A stretch of 64,000 nucleotides of DNA from Paenibacillus timonensis. Its GTDB lineage: Bacteria; Bacillota; Bacilli; Paenibacillales; Paenibacillaceae. Below, in pieces: positions 52,044 to 60,914 of the stretch. The notes below the pieces were generated by a model. That model worked only from the letters and a program-made list of their open reading frames with translations, had not been told where the DNA came from and searched no databases. Where the stretch lies: contig NZ_JAKSXN010000004.1 in NCBI RefSeq assembly GCF_022427145.1, forward strand, positions 62,001-126,000, read 5' to 3'. How positions within the stretch are numbered: the stretch's first letter is position 1; the number at the start of each line of letters is the position of its first letter. The translations under genes and the position numbers were made by a program.

Positions 52044-53261
52044 ATGAGAAAAAGAAGCTGGATGTCCGTTTTGGCGGCAGGGCTGGTTTTGACACTTGCG
52101 TTAACGGGCTGCGGAAACTCTGGAGGCAGTGTTGGCAGTGAGGATGGCATAAAGGTCGGCGTGTTGTTTTCCACGAGCGGTCAAACGGCTTTAGGCGAAC
52201 AAAGTATGGCGAACGCAACGCTGCTAGCGATCGATGAGATCAATGCCGATGGCGGCGTCAATGGAAAGAAGCTGGTTCCGATTCAAGAGGATTATGCATC
52301 CGACCCGTCCATGGCAGCCACGAAGGCGAAGAAGCTGTTAATGCAAGATCAGGTAGCGGCCATTATTGGAGCTTATACTTCAGCAAGCCGGCAAGCTGTA
52401 TTGCCGATTGTCGAACAAAACGACGGGTTGCTGGTATACCCGATGCAATACGAAGGTGAGGAGTATTCCGATAACATCATTTACACCGGACCTGTTCCGA
52501 ACCAAGGGTTGCAAATGTTTGTTCCGTGGCTGTTGGAGAACGAAGGAAAGAAATTCTTCATGATCGGTTCGGACTACGTATTTCCGGTAGAAACGAATAA
52601 GCAGGTTAAGGCATTGCTTGAAATGAACGGAGGTTCCGTGGTTGGCGAAGAATATGTGCCAATGGGTCAGGCCGAATTCGCCTCGTTGATCAACAAGATC
52701 AAAGAGGCTAAACCGGATATCGTGTTCTCAACTTTAGTCGCGGAGAGTGTATCTGCATTCTATAAACAATTTGCCAATTACGGATTGACGTCCGAGGATA
52801 TTGTGATTGCCAGCACGACGCCGACGGAATCGGATTTAGCTGCGATGGGAGGCGAGGCGGCCAAAGGGCATATCACCGTGCAACCGTATTTTCAAACCGT
52901 CGACACGCCCGAGAATAAGAGCTTTATCGAAAGTTACCAGAAAAAATATGGTGATGAGCCGGTGAACACACAAATGGAATCCGCTTATTATTCGGTTTAT
53001 CTGCTGAAAGAGGCGTTGGCGAAGACAGAGGATTATTCGAATACGAAGCAGCTCATCGCGAATTTTGCCGAGTTGGAGCTCGAGGCGCCGCAAGGGAAGA
53101 TTCAGGTGGATGCCAAGAATCATCATACGAAGCTGAATGCTTACATTGGGATCGCCAATGATCAAGCGCAATTCGACATCGTTGAAACCTTCGAGCCGAT
53201 TAGTCCTGAACCGTGGTCAAAACTGATTTTCCCGGATCATGAGGAGCCTTGGAACCAATAA
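52044..53261 (+). CDS. urtA: Urea/short-chain amide ABC transporter binding lipoprotein
   Basis: 405 residues. The lipobox LALTGCGN (Cys near residue 23) is followed by a type-I periplasmic-binding fold of the UrtA/AmiC/FmdD group: IKVGVLFSTSGQTALGEQSM, EDYASDPSMAATKAKKLL, VYPMQYEGEE and NTQMESAYYSVYLLKEAL are typical of UrtA. It captures urea or a short-chain amide outside the membrane. ATG 52044 is used (GTG 52041 is adjacent); GGGG lies upstream. First gene of a complete five-gene urt cluster, with a GlnR/TnrA box in the promoter region. Confidence 0.92.
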   Translation: MRKRSWMSVLAAGLVLTLALTGCGNSGGSVGSEDGIKVGVLFSTSGQTALGEQSMANATLLAIDEINADGGVNGKKLVPIQEDYASDPSMAATKAKKLLMQDQVAAIIGAYTSASRQAVLPIVEQNDGLLVYPMQYEGEEYSDNIIYTGPVPNQGLQMFVPWLLENEGKKFFMIGSDYVFPVETNKQVKALLEMNGGSVVGEEYVPMGQAEFASLINKIKEAKPDIVFSTLVAESVSAFYKQFANYGLTSEDIVIASTTPTESDLAAMGGEAAKGHITVQPYFQTVDTPENKSFIESYQKKYGDEPVNTQMESAYYSVYLLKEALAKTEDYSNTKQLIANFAELELEAPQGKIQVDAKNHHTKLNAYIGIANDQAQFDIVETFEPISPEPWSKLIFPDHEEPWNQ

Positions 53262-53310
53262 GCCAAGTAAGTCGGCGAGGTTAGCGGCATCATCACGCCA
53301 GCCGGAAGAT

Positions 53311-53334
53311 AGGGGAGGCGACTCCCCTCTTCTT
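53311..53334 (+). other. Stem-loop between urtA and urtB
   Basis: AGGGGAG (53311-53317) pairs with CTCCCCT (53322-53328), loop GCGA (GNRA type), then CTTCTTCT. Probably a stabilising or attenuating hairpin that raises binding-protein output over permease output. Confidence 0.6.
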
Positions 53335-53352
53335 CTATAAAGGAGGAAAGCT

Positions 53353-54210
53353 ATGAACATCGCACAACAAATTGCTGATGGTTTCAGCGTGACCGGAACG
53401 GTGCTGTTAATGACGCTGGGGCTTGCGATCACGTTTGGTGTTATGAAAATCATCAACCTAGCCCACGGGGAATTGATTATGGTTGGTGCATATACCACGT
53501 ATGTCATAAACACTCAGTTGCATCTTCCGTTTGTAGTGGCAGTAATCTCTGCTTTTGTGGTGACGGCGCTAATCGGGGCGTTGATGGAAATGCTGGTGAT
53601 TCGCAGGTTGTACGGAAGGCCTATGGAAACGCTGCTCGCGACGTTTGGTATCTCGATCGTGCTGCAGCAGATGGTCAGGCTGGTGTTCGGCGCGACAAAT
53701 CAACCGATCGAAAGTCCGATCTCCGGCACACTGGAAATAGGGGGGATCGTCATCCCGTACCTGCGGCTGTTTATCATCGTGTTTGCTTTGGCGCTGCTAG
53801 GCATAACCGCCTTGATACTGTATAAAACCAAATTCGGCATGCTGGTAAGGACCGTCTCCCAGAACCGGCAAATGAGCGAATGCTTGGGGATCAACACGAC
53901 GAGAATCGACTTGCTTACCTTTGCCTGGGGAGCTGGACTCACCGGCGTGGCAGGCGCGGTGCTCGCTCCGTTGCGTAACGTAGCTCCGACCATGGGGGTC
54001 GATTATATGATCGATTCCTTTATGACCATCGTCTTAGGCGGCGTCGGTTCGTTGGCAGGAACGATCGCGGGTTCGTTCATCATGGGTGAAGCTAGCCAGT
54101 TGTTGACCTACTTCGGCGGCGAGACCGGAGCGAAAATTATTGTGTTCTTGATCGTGATCGTACTGATCCGATTTAAGCCGGAAGGCCTTATCAAAATGGA
54201 AAGCAGGTGA
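53353..54210 (+). CDS. urtB: Urea ABC transporter permease UrtB
   Basis: 285 residues, about eight membrane segments of the LivH branched-chain type permease family. Blocks seen: GLAITFGVMKIINLAHGELI at residue 24, LLATFGISIVLQQMVRLVFG near residue 96, and FMTIVLGGVGSLAGTIAGSF near residue 225. The length matches short Gram-positive UrtB; the long N-terminal extension of proteobacterial UrtB is absent. AAAGGAGG precedes ATG 53353. It pairs with UrtC, whose gene follows. Confidence 0.93.
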   Translation: MNIAQQIADGFSVTGTVLLMTLGLAITFGVMKIINLAHGELIMVGAYTTYVINTQLHLPFVVAVISAFVVTALIGALMEMLVIRRLYGRPMETLLATFGISIVLQQMVRLVFGATNQPIESPISGTLEIGGIVIPYLRLFIIVFALALLGITALILYKTKFGMLVRTVSQNRQMSECLGINTTRIDLLTFAWGAGLTGVAGAVLAPLRNVAPTMGVDYMIDSFMTIVLGGVGSLAGTIAGSFIMGEASQLLTYFGGETGAKIIVFLIVIVLIRFKPEGLIKMESR

Positions 54211-54215
54211 ACGAG

Positions 54216-55286
54216 ATGAAGAAATGGGTGTCGGGACACGCGGTCAGCGTATTGCTGCTCATTTACTTGGCATTGACCCCCATGTTTTCGTCGGCATTTG
54301 GCATAGAGTTGATGGGGAAGTTCGTCGTCTTTATTATTTTTGCCATTGCCCTGGATCTCGTTTGGGGTTACGCCGGGCTGTTAAGCCTAGGGCATGCCGT
54401 TTTCTTCGGATTAGGGGGTTATGTGCTCGCCTTATCGTATTCGATTCAGGACGGTGTTCCGGGCTTTATGTCCCGGTTCGATATTCAGGAAATCCCGGGA
54501 TTTCTTAAGCCGCTGCAGAGCATTCCGGCTGCCCTCGGCATCGGTGTACTGCTTCCGGCCGCTGTCGCCGGGATTGTTGGCTATTTCATCTTCAAGAGCA
54601 GGGTAAGCGGCGTATATTTCTCCCTCATCACGCTGGCGTTGGCCAAATTGATGGAGATGATTGCCATCAATAATCAGAAGTATACCGGAGGCTTCAATGG
54701 GCTCATGGGATTGCCTCGATTCCCGATTAACGGGAAGCCAATGGATTTGGTTCCCTACTTTTACCTGGTACTGTTCGTGACTGTACTCGTTTATTTGTTC
54801 AGCTATTGGCTGACACGCTCTCACTTCGGGAAAATTGTCAAATCGATTCGGGAAAACGAGGGGCGTATCTCTTTCTTTAGCTATAACGTTGCTAACTATA
54901 AAATCTTTATCTATATCGTTTCCGGATTTCTATCCGGTTTGGCGGGCATGCTGTATGTCCCGATGGTCGGATTCTTCTCGCCGCAGGACGTTGGCCTGAG
55001 CATGTCGACCATGATTATTGTATGGCTTGCGATTGGCGGCCGCGGCACAATTGTCGGCGCAGCGATAGGTACATTACTGATCAATGTTTTGTCCAACAAG
55101 CTATCGGAGCAATACCCGGATCAGTGGCAGTTATTCCTTGGTATTGTGATTATTCTCGTCGTGTTATTCTTTCCGAACGGCATTTACGGTACTCTCAAGG
55201 ACGCGGCGGGCCGCTGGTTTAAGCCCAAGGAAGAGGTTGTCCCGGATACGAAGGTGCCGGCCATACCAAACCAGATAAGGGAGTGA
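54216..55286 (+). CDS. urtC: Urea ABC transporter permease UrtC
   Basis: 356 residues, about nine membrane segments of the LivM family. Blocks: FAIALDLVWGYAGLLSLGHA near residue 45, SRVSGVYFSLITLALAKLME near residue 130, YTGGFNGLMGLPRF, and WLAIGGRGTIVGAAIGTLLI near residue 275. YTGGFNG is typical of UrtC. ATG 54216 lies 5 bp after the urtB stop with GCAGGTGA before it. Second half of the membrane channel. Confidence 0.93.
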   Translation: MKKWVSGHAVSVLLLIYLALTPMFSSAFGIELMGKFVVFIIFAIALDLVWGYAGLLSLGHAVFFGLGGYVLALSYSIQDGVPGFMSRFDIQEIPGFLKPLQSIPAALGIGVLLPAAVAGIVGYFIFKSRVSGVYFSLITLALAKLMEMIAINNQKYTGGFNGLMGLPRFPINGKPMDLVPYFYLVLFVTVLVYLFSYWLTRSHFGKIVKSIRENEGRISFFSYNVANYKIFIYIVSGFLSGLAGMLYVPMVGFFSPQDVGLSMSTMIIVWLAIGGRGTIVGAAIGTLLINVLSNKLSEQYPDQWQLFLGIVIILVVLFFPNGIYGTLKDAAGRWFKPKEEVVPDTKVPAIPNQIRE

Positions 55287-55291
55287 TGGGC

Positions 55292-56035
55292 ATGAACATC
55301 TTGGAAACCTCCGAATTGTCCGTCAGTTTTAACGGGTTTCAAGCGATTACGGATTTGCAATTTTCCCTGCGAGAAGGTGAAATCCGGGTCATTCTTGGCC
55401 CCAACGGAGCTGGTAAAACGACCTTTATGGATCTGATAACAGGGAAGACGAAACCCACGGCGGGTCGCATCCTGTTTCGGGAGGTCGACATCACCGGTAT
55501 GGACACGCATCATATCGCCAAACTAGGCGTTGGGCGGAAATTCCAGGGTCCGCATCTGTTCGATAACATGACCGTTACGGAGAATATTGAAGTTGCCATT
55601 CAAGGGTATCATCCGGTGTTTAAAGCGTTATTCTTCAAAAAGACGAAGGAGATTCGCGAGCGGATCGACGATATTTTGGGCAAGGTGAATTTGCGGCATA
55701 AAGCGAATGGATTGGCGGCGAACTTATCCCACGGCGAGAAGCAATGGCTGGAATTGGGAATGCTGTTGGCCCAGGATCCACAGCTCATTGTACTAGACGA
55801 ACCGACGACCGGTATGACGGCAGACGAAACCTATAAAACCGGTGAACTGATCGAAACCTTGTTCCGAGGACGTTCGATTCTGGTCATCGAGCACGATATG
55901 GCGTTCGTGCGACAAATTGCCCGCGTGGTGACTGTTCTTCATCAGGGGAGGCTGTTGGCGGAAGGAACGCTGGAGGAGATCGAAAACGATGAACGGGTGC
56001 AAGAGGTTTATTTAAAGGGGGGTGCCCATGCTTAA
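55292..56035 (+). CDS. urtD: Urea ABC transporter ATP-binding protein UrtD
   Basis: 247 residues, LivG type. Walker A GPNGAGKTTFMDLITGKTKP (near residue 37), the signature region ANLSHGEKQWLELGMLLAQD, Walker B LIVLDEPTTGMT, and the H-loop IEHDMAFVRQIA are all intact. NLSHGEKQWLE is characteristic of UrtD rather than LivG. ATG 55292 is preferred to 55286 because AAGGGAG is at a better distance. It overlaps urtE by 8 bp. Confidence 0.94.
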   Translation: MNILETSELSVSFNGFQAITDLQFSLREGEIRVILGPNGAGKTTFMDLITGKTKPTAGRILFREVDITGMDTHHIAKLGVGRKFQGPHLFDNMTVTENIEVAIQGYHPVFKALFFKKTKEIRERIDDILGKVNLRHKANGLAANLSHGEKQWLELGMLLAQDPQLIVLDEPTTGMTADETYKTGELIETLFRGRSILVIEHDMAFVRQIARVVTVLHQGRLLAEGTLEEIENDERVQEVYLKGGAHA

Positions 56036-56726
56036 CGTAGCGGATTTATCGGTATCGTATGGCAAAACCAAAATCGTAGAAGGAGTTTCCATGGACGTAG
56101 AGCGCCAGGACAAGGTCTGCTTGCTCGGTCGTAACGGCGTAGGCAAAACAACGCTGCTCAAAAGCTTGGTTGGGCAACTTCCTGCTAGAACGGGAAGCAT
56201 TCGGCTGAACGGCCAGGAGATCTCCGGGATGAAGCCGTACCGGCGGTCCCACGAGGGGGTTGCGTATGTTCCGCAAGGCCGAGAAATCATTCCGATGTTA
56301 ACCGTCAAGGAGAACCTAGAACTGGGCGCGTTAGCCCATCACCCTAAAGAGACGGATACGTTGATGGAGGAGGTGTTGACCTATTTTCCGGCATTGCGGG
56401 AGCACTTGAAACGTAAAGGTGGGGTATTATCGGGCGGTCAACAGCAGCAATTGGCCATTGGGCGCGCGTTGATGTCCCGTCCCCGCATTCTGTTGCTCGA
56501 TGAGCCTTCCGAGGGGATCCAGCCGAACGTCGTGCACGAAATTTCGGAAATTTTAAACCGGGTAAATGAGGACAAAAAACTATCGATTTTTATCGTCGAA
56601 CAAAATATGGAATTTGCATTTCGGATCGCCTCGCGGTATTTCGTGATGGAGAAAGGACGAATCGTGGCTTCCGGAAGCACGCTGGATACGGACAAGGATG
56701 AAATTAAACGCTATTTAACCATTTAA
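56028..56726 (+). CDS. urtE: Urea ABC transporter ATP-binding protein UrtE
   Basis: 232 residues, LivF type. Walker A GRNGVGKTTLLKSLVGQLP, then the UrtE-type segment GVAYVPQGREIIPMLTVKEN, signature LSGGQQQQLAIGRALMSRP, Walker B ILLLDEPSEGIQPNVV. The EGIQPNVV sequence is typical of UrtE. ATG 56028 follows a G-rich ribosome site and overlaps the end of urtD. It is the last gene of the transporter and converges on the LysR gene after 17 bp, with no clear terminator. Confidence 0.94.
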   Translation: MLNVADLSVSYGKTKIVEGVSMDVERQDKVCLLGRNGVGKTTLLKSLVGQLPARTGSIRLNGQEISGMKPYRRSHEGVAYVPQGREIIPMLTVKENLELGALAHHPKETDTLMEEVLTYFPALREHLKRKGGVLSGGQQQQLAIGRALMSRPRILLLDEPSEGIQPNVVHEISEILNRVNEDKKLSIFIVEQNMEFAFRIASRYFVMEKGRIVASGSTLDTDKDEIKRYLTI

Positions 56727-56742
56727 TGAGAGATACGAATCC

Positions 56743-57666
56743 TTACTCTATCGCGGTTAACGTATGGCGTAGGCACTCTATCTCCTCAATGAAGGGATGG
56801 TCAGGAGAATATAACATGCGAATATCGGTGGGGGCAAAACCGGAAAGATCGACGATTTTCAACTTTGCGGCCGTATCGAATTGCTCAAACACCAAGCCGC
56901 ACGATTTGGGCAGCATCGTGTAGGCTAATCCCTCGGAAATAAGTGCTGCAGAGGTATATAGATCGTCGACTGCATACAGGTACTCGATGCCATAAGTCTC
57001 AAAAATACTGGACGTAATATGCCGGTGTGCCACTAAGGTGGGATTATCGAACAGAAGGAAGGGTAAATGCTTCACGAGGTCTAGATTGCTTAAATCCGGG
57101 CGGATTTCTTCCCCTGCGCTGTCCGGATGGTAGATTAGGATGATGCCATCACGGATAATCGGAACCGATAGCAGACCGGGTCTTGCCTCGTTATGGAAAT
57201 GAATACCGACATGCAGGCCGTGGTGATATACCAGATCGACGAGGGCTGGCGTCGAGCGCGTAATGATGCGATATTTCAATTGGGGGAATGTGCGGTGGAA
57301 AGCGGCGATAATTGGCTGGGCCAACCGAGGGGCCAGCCAGTTGTCGATGCCAATGAGAAGTTGATCTGATCGGTTTATTACTTCTTCAAAGGAGAGCATA
57401 CGCTCTCCTGGCGCGAATGACAGTACGGCTGCGGCGTCATGTAGATCCTGAACGAGCTGAATGGCGTACGGGAGAAAGTAGTACCCCTGCTTGGTCAGCC
57501 TGACGCCATCCCAATTTCGTTCCAGCAGCGCAAAGCCAAGGCCGTCTTCCATTTTACGCAATCGGTTGCTGAGCGCTGGTTGAGTCATATGAAGGGATAA
57601 TGCGGCTTTCGAGATGCTTTTTTCGCGGGCAACAGCCAGAAACGACATCAATCCTTCAATATCCAT
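56743..57666 (-). CDS. LysR family transcriptional regulator
   Basis: 307 residues, the usual size. The winged helix-turn-helix MDIEGLMSFLAVAREKSISK...ALSLHMTQPALSNRLRKMED is at the N terminus and a substrate-binding domain occupies about residues 90-300. LysR regulators bind a small effector and usually act on a divergent promoter. Here the divergent unit would be the transporter operon starting at 57961, while the urt genes converge on it. Either may be its target. AGGAGG stands 8 bp before ATG 57666. Confidence 0.93.
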   Translation of the reverse strand: MDIEGLMSFLAVAREKSISKAALSLHMTQPALSNRLRKMEDGLGFALLERNWDGVRLTKQGYYFLPYAIQLVQDLHDAAAVLSFAPGERMLSFEEVINRSDQLLIGIDNWLAPRLAQPIIAAFHRTFPQLKYRIITRSTPALVDLVYHHGLHVGIHFHNEARPGLLSVPIIRDGIILIYHPDSAGEEIRPDLSNLDLVKHLPFLLFDNPTLVAHRHITSSIFETYGIEYLYAVDDLYTSAALISEGLAYTMLPKSCGLVFEQFDTAAKLKIVDLSGFAPTDIRMLYSPDHPFIEEIECLRHTLTAIE

Positions 57667-57770
57667 TAGAGAAGCCTCCTGAGCGATGGTTTGTACTATT
57701 ATAGCAAACAGAAAGATTTATCTTCAATGAAATAAAGCGATAAAGAATCCAGAATTAAATAAATATGCAA

Positions 57771-57797
57771 CCCGGAGGCGGAAGCCTACCGGGCTTT
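57771..57797 (+). terminator. Terminator-like hairpin in the leader of the 58-kb transporter operon
   Basis: CCCGG-AGGC (57771-57779) pairs with GCCT-A-CCGGG (57784-57793, one bulged A), followed by CTTTTTT on the plus strand. It lies 160 bp before the binding-protein gene with no plus-strand gene upstream since urtE. It may be a leader attenuator or simply stop urt read-through crossing the LysR gene. Nothing else is seen in the 294-bp gap. Confidence 0.6.
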
Positions 57798-57960
57798 TTT
57801 ACCTTAGAGAATCGACAATGTTCATATACCTATGATTTTAATAAACTTCGCCATTTCCATTAATCCAGCGCAAACAGTCAAAACCTATACTCTACTTGGG
57901 TCGAAATCAACAGAAATACATAGCGAACCCACAATAATCCACAGGGAGTGCATGGAAACC

Positions 57961-59088
57961 ATGAAATTCGGGTTAAAGAAGCAATTCACGCTGGGTCTGG
58001 TTTTATCCTTGTTTGTATTGATGCTTGCGGCTTGTGGTGCGGGAGGTAGCGGCGGCAACGCGGCCGCAACGGACACGAGCCAGGCGGCGCAGGCCGAGGA
58101 GCTCTCGCTGGCCGATCTGGAAGCGAAGGCGAAAGAGGAAGGTTCCGTCGTGAGCGTCGGCATGCCGGATACGTGGGCGAACTGGAAAGATACCTGGGCG
58201 GATCTGAAAACGAAGTATTCGCTGGATCACACGGACACGGATATGTCGAGCGCCGATGAAATCGCCAAATTCGAGGCGGAGAAGGACAAGCCGACCGCGG
58301 ACATCGGCGACGTGGGCATCGCGTTTGGCCCGGTCGCGGTGGATAAGGGCGTAACCCAACCGTTCAAAACCTCGTACTGGGACGAAATTCCGGATTGGGC
58401 CAAGGACAAGGACGGCCACTGGGTCGTAGGCTACCAAGGTTCCATCGCGTTCTTTACGAACACGGACCTGGTCAAACAGCCGCCGCAAAGCTGGGAAGAT
58501 CTGAAGAACGGCGACTATAAAATCATCGTCGGCGACGTGACCAAAGCCGCGCAAGCGCAAATGGCCGTCTTGGCCGCCGCCATCGCTTACGGCGGGGACG
58601 AAACGAACATCGAGCCGGGGATCGCATACTTTGAGGATTTGGCGAAAAAAGGCCGCTTGTCCAGTGCGGAAGCTTCGCTGGCGAACATCGAGAAAGGCGA
58701 AGTGCAAGTGACCCTGTTCTGGGACTTCAATGCCCTGAACTACCGCGATCAATTGGGTGGCGCGGAGAAGTTTAACGTGGCGATTCCGAAGGAAGGCAGC
58801 GTGGTCAGCGGCTACGCCACGATCATCAACAAATACGCGCCGCATCCGCATGCCGCCAAGCTGGCGCGCGAGTACATCTTGAGCGATGCCGGCCAAATCA
58901 ACCTGGCGAAGGGTTATGCCCGTCCGATCCGCGAAAGCGTGCAGCTTCCCGAGGAGGTTGCCTCCAAGCTGCTGCCCGCCGAAGCGTATGCCAACGTGAA
59001 GCCGGTCGGCGACTACAAGGCTTGGGAAGAAACGACGAAGAAGCTGCCGCAGCTGTGGCAGGAACGCGTGCTTGTTCATATGAACTAA
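57961..59088 (+). CDS. ABC transporter substrate-binding lipoprotein (PotD/Fe3+/AEP type)
   Basis: 375 residues. The lipobox VLMLAACGAG (Cys near residue 23) is followed by a Gly/Ala/Thr linker and a type-II binding fold that starts LADLEAKAKEEGSVVSVGMP, typical of the PotD/iron/2-aminoethylphosphonate group. The associated PotB/PotC-like permeases and PotA-like ATPase agree. The ligand is not evident; the phosphatase-type enzymes downstream favour an organophosphorus compound. The start is either ATG 57961 or ATG 57952; GGGAG at 57944 serves both imperfectly. Confidence 0.88.
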   Translation: MKFGLKKQFTLGLVLSLFVLMLAACGAGGSGGNAAATDTSQAAQAEELSLADLEAKAKEEGSVVSVGMPDTWANWKDTWADLKTKYSLDHTDTDMSSADEIAKFEAEKDKPTADIGDVGIAFGPVAVDKGVTQPFKTSYWDEIPDWAKDKDGHWVVGYQGSIAFFTNTDLVKQPPQSWEDLKNGDYKIIVGDVTKAAQAQMAVLAAAIAYGGDETNIEPGIAYFEDLAKKGRLSSAEASLANIEKGEVQVTLFWDFNALNYRDQLGGAEKFNVAIPKEGSVVSGYATIINKYAPHPHAAKLAREYILSDAGQINLAKGYARPIRESVQLPEEVASKLLPAEAYANVKPVGDYKAWEETTKKLPQLWQERVLVHMN

Positions 59089-59184
59089 TCGGGCGAATCA
59101 CGAGTCCGAGTTCAACCATTTGAAGCGGTGCGTCAGACGTCTTGGACGGAGGGCGCCCCTTTTTTCCAATAAGGAGGGTGTGGC

Positions 59185-60105
59185 GTGAAACGGAAAAATC
59201 GCTGGTATTTGCTTGGGCTGCTTCCTTTCGTCGTCATGGTTGCCCTGTTCCAGCTGGTGCCGATCGTGTCGATGGTAACGGGAAGCGTCCGCCCGGAGGA
59301 CGGCGCCGGTATGACGTTCGGGTATTACGCCCGAATTTTTCAAAGCGATTATTATCTTAAAGCCATTCAGAACAGTTTGTTGATATCGGTCTTCTCGAGC
59401 GTGATCGGGATCGTCGTCGGATTGGCGTGCGCCTATTCCGTGACACGGTTCGCGCCGAGGATGAGAGACCGTCTGATCATGGTGTCCAATATGACTTCGA
59501 ATTTCGCCGGCGTGCCGCTCGCCTTCGCGTACATTATCCTGCTGGGCAGCAACGGGGTTTTTACCTTGCTCTTTAAGCAGTGGGGCTGGGACGTGTTCGC
59601 CGGTTTCAACTTATATAGCTGGTCGGGGCTGGTCCTGGTGTATGTGTATTTTCAGGTTCCCCTGGCTTTATTGCTGCTGTACCCTTCGTTTTACGGGATT
59701 CGGGAGCAGTGGAAGGAAGCGGCGTCCCTGCTGGGCGCGAGCCATTGGCAGTTTTGGAGAACGATCGGGATTCCGGTACTGATGCCGGCCGTGTTCGGCA
59801 CGCTTGGGATCTTATTCGCCAATGCGATGGGCGCTTACGCGACGGCTTACGCCCTCGTCGGCAGCAATTTCAACTTGCTCGCCGTGCGGATCGGGAACTT
59901 GGTCTCGGGCGACGTCGTGACCGAGCCGCAGCTGGGGAATGCGCTGGCGGTCATTCTAGGCCTGTCGACGCTGCTGGCGGTGTACCTGAACCATAAGATG
60001 ACCCAGCGTTTGCACCGGTTCCAACCCGGTTCGGCGGAGCGGAAGGTCCGCAGCCGGCGGAAATGGCCGAAGCTGAAGTCGCCTGCGCTGAAGGAGGAAT
60101 TGTGA
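59185..60105 (+). CDS. ABC transporter permease, PotB/PhnU type
   Basis: 306 residues, six membrane segments, EAA loop EQWKEAASLLGASHWQFWRT near residue 175. The first permease of a binding-protein-dependent importer in the spermidine/iron/phosphonate class. AAGGAGGGTG precedes its GTG start at 59185. Its stop overlaps the next permease start by one base, showing translational coupling. The basic C-terminal tail (RKVRSRRKWPKLK) is cytoplasmic. Confidence 0.92.
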   Translation: MKRKNRWYLLGLLPFVVMVALFQLVPIVSMVTGSVRPEDGAGMTFGYYARIFQSDYYLKAIQNSLLISVFSSVIGIVVGLACAYSVTRFAPRMRDRLIMVSNMTSNFAGVPLAFAYIILLGSNGVFTLLFKQWGWDVFAGFNLYSWSGLVLVYVYFQVPLALLLLYPSFYGIREQWKEAASLLGASHWQFWRTIGIPVLMPAVFGTLGILFANAMGAYATAYALVGSNFNLLAVRIGNLVSGDVVTEPQLGNALAVILGLSTLLAVYLNHKMTQRLHRFQPGSAERKVRSRRKWPKLKSPALKEEL

Positions 60106-60914
60106 TGCAGACGCCAAGCAAGAAGGCGGGCTGGGCTCCGCGTTCCCTGATGCTGCTGATGATGGTTTACTTGCTCCTTCCCCTGCTGGCGACGATGATT
60201 TACGCGTTCGCGGAGGAATGGCAAGCCACGATCTTGCCGGAAAGCTGGACGCTGGAATGGTTCGGCGGGATGTTTCAGGATGCGCGTTTTCTGGACGCGT
60301 TGTGGAAATCGCTGTACCTTTGCGCGATCAGCATCGTGCTAAGCCTGGCCGTCATGCTGCCGGCCGTGTTCATCATTACGGTCTATTTGCCCCGGCTGGA
60401 GAGCTTCATGAAAGGGATCGTCGTGCTCCCTTATGCCGTGCCGGGCGTCGTCGCCGCGGTCGGGCTGATCCGCGCGTATTCCTTCGGCCCGATGAACATT
60501 TCGGGGACCGCCTACATTTTGATCGGCGCCTATTTCATCATCGTCCTGCCTTACATGTATCAGGGCATCCGCAACAGCCTGTTGACCGTATCGGCGCCGG
60601 AGCTGCTGAATGCTGCGGAGGTGCTGGGCGCCGGCCGCATGCGGGCGTTCGTGAGCGTGATTTTGCCGAACATCTGGCCGGGCGTGGTGACGTCGACGCT
60701 GCTGTCTTTTTCCGTCCTTTTTGGCGAATTTGTCATGACGAACATGCTGGTGGGGGGACACATTCAGACCATCCAGGTGTATCTGTCCCGGCGGATGAAC
60801 GAAAGCGGGCATTTGGCCAGCGCGATCGCGATTTCGTATTTCTTGTTTATCCTGGCGTTGTCCATGATCTTAATGAAACTCGGCAAAAAAGTGAACAGGG
60901 GGATTTCGGAATGA
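60105..60914 (+). CDS. ABC transporter permease, PotC/PhnV type
   Basis: 269 residues, six membrane segments, EAA loop LLNAAEVLGAGRMRAFVSVI near residue 170. It forms the channel with the preceding permease. ATG 60105 is chosen because AAGGAGGA stands 6 bp upstream and it overlaps the previous stop (TGATG); in-frame codons further upstream belong to the end of the previous gene. Its own stop overlaps the ATPase start by 4 bp. Confidence 0.92.
   Translation: MQTPSKKAGWAPRSLMLLMMVYLLLPLLATMIYAFAEEWQATILPESWTLEWFGGMFQDARFLDALWKSLYLCAISIVLSLAVMLPAVFIITVYLPRLESFMKGIVVLPYAVPGVVAAVGLIRAYSFGPMNISGTAYILIGAYFIIVLPYMYQGIRNSLLTVSAPELLNAAEVLGAGRMRAFVSVILPNIWPGVVTSTLLSFSVLFGEFVMTNMLVGGHIQTIQVYLSRRMNESGHLASAIAISYFLFILALSMILMKLGKKVNRGISE

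Noticed and set aside
60218-60910. Upstream extension of the ATPase frame over the second permease
   Set aside because: His/Arg/Gly-rich nonsense product; the real ATPase starts at ATG 60911 with typical family N terminus and coupled overlap.
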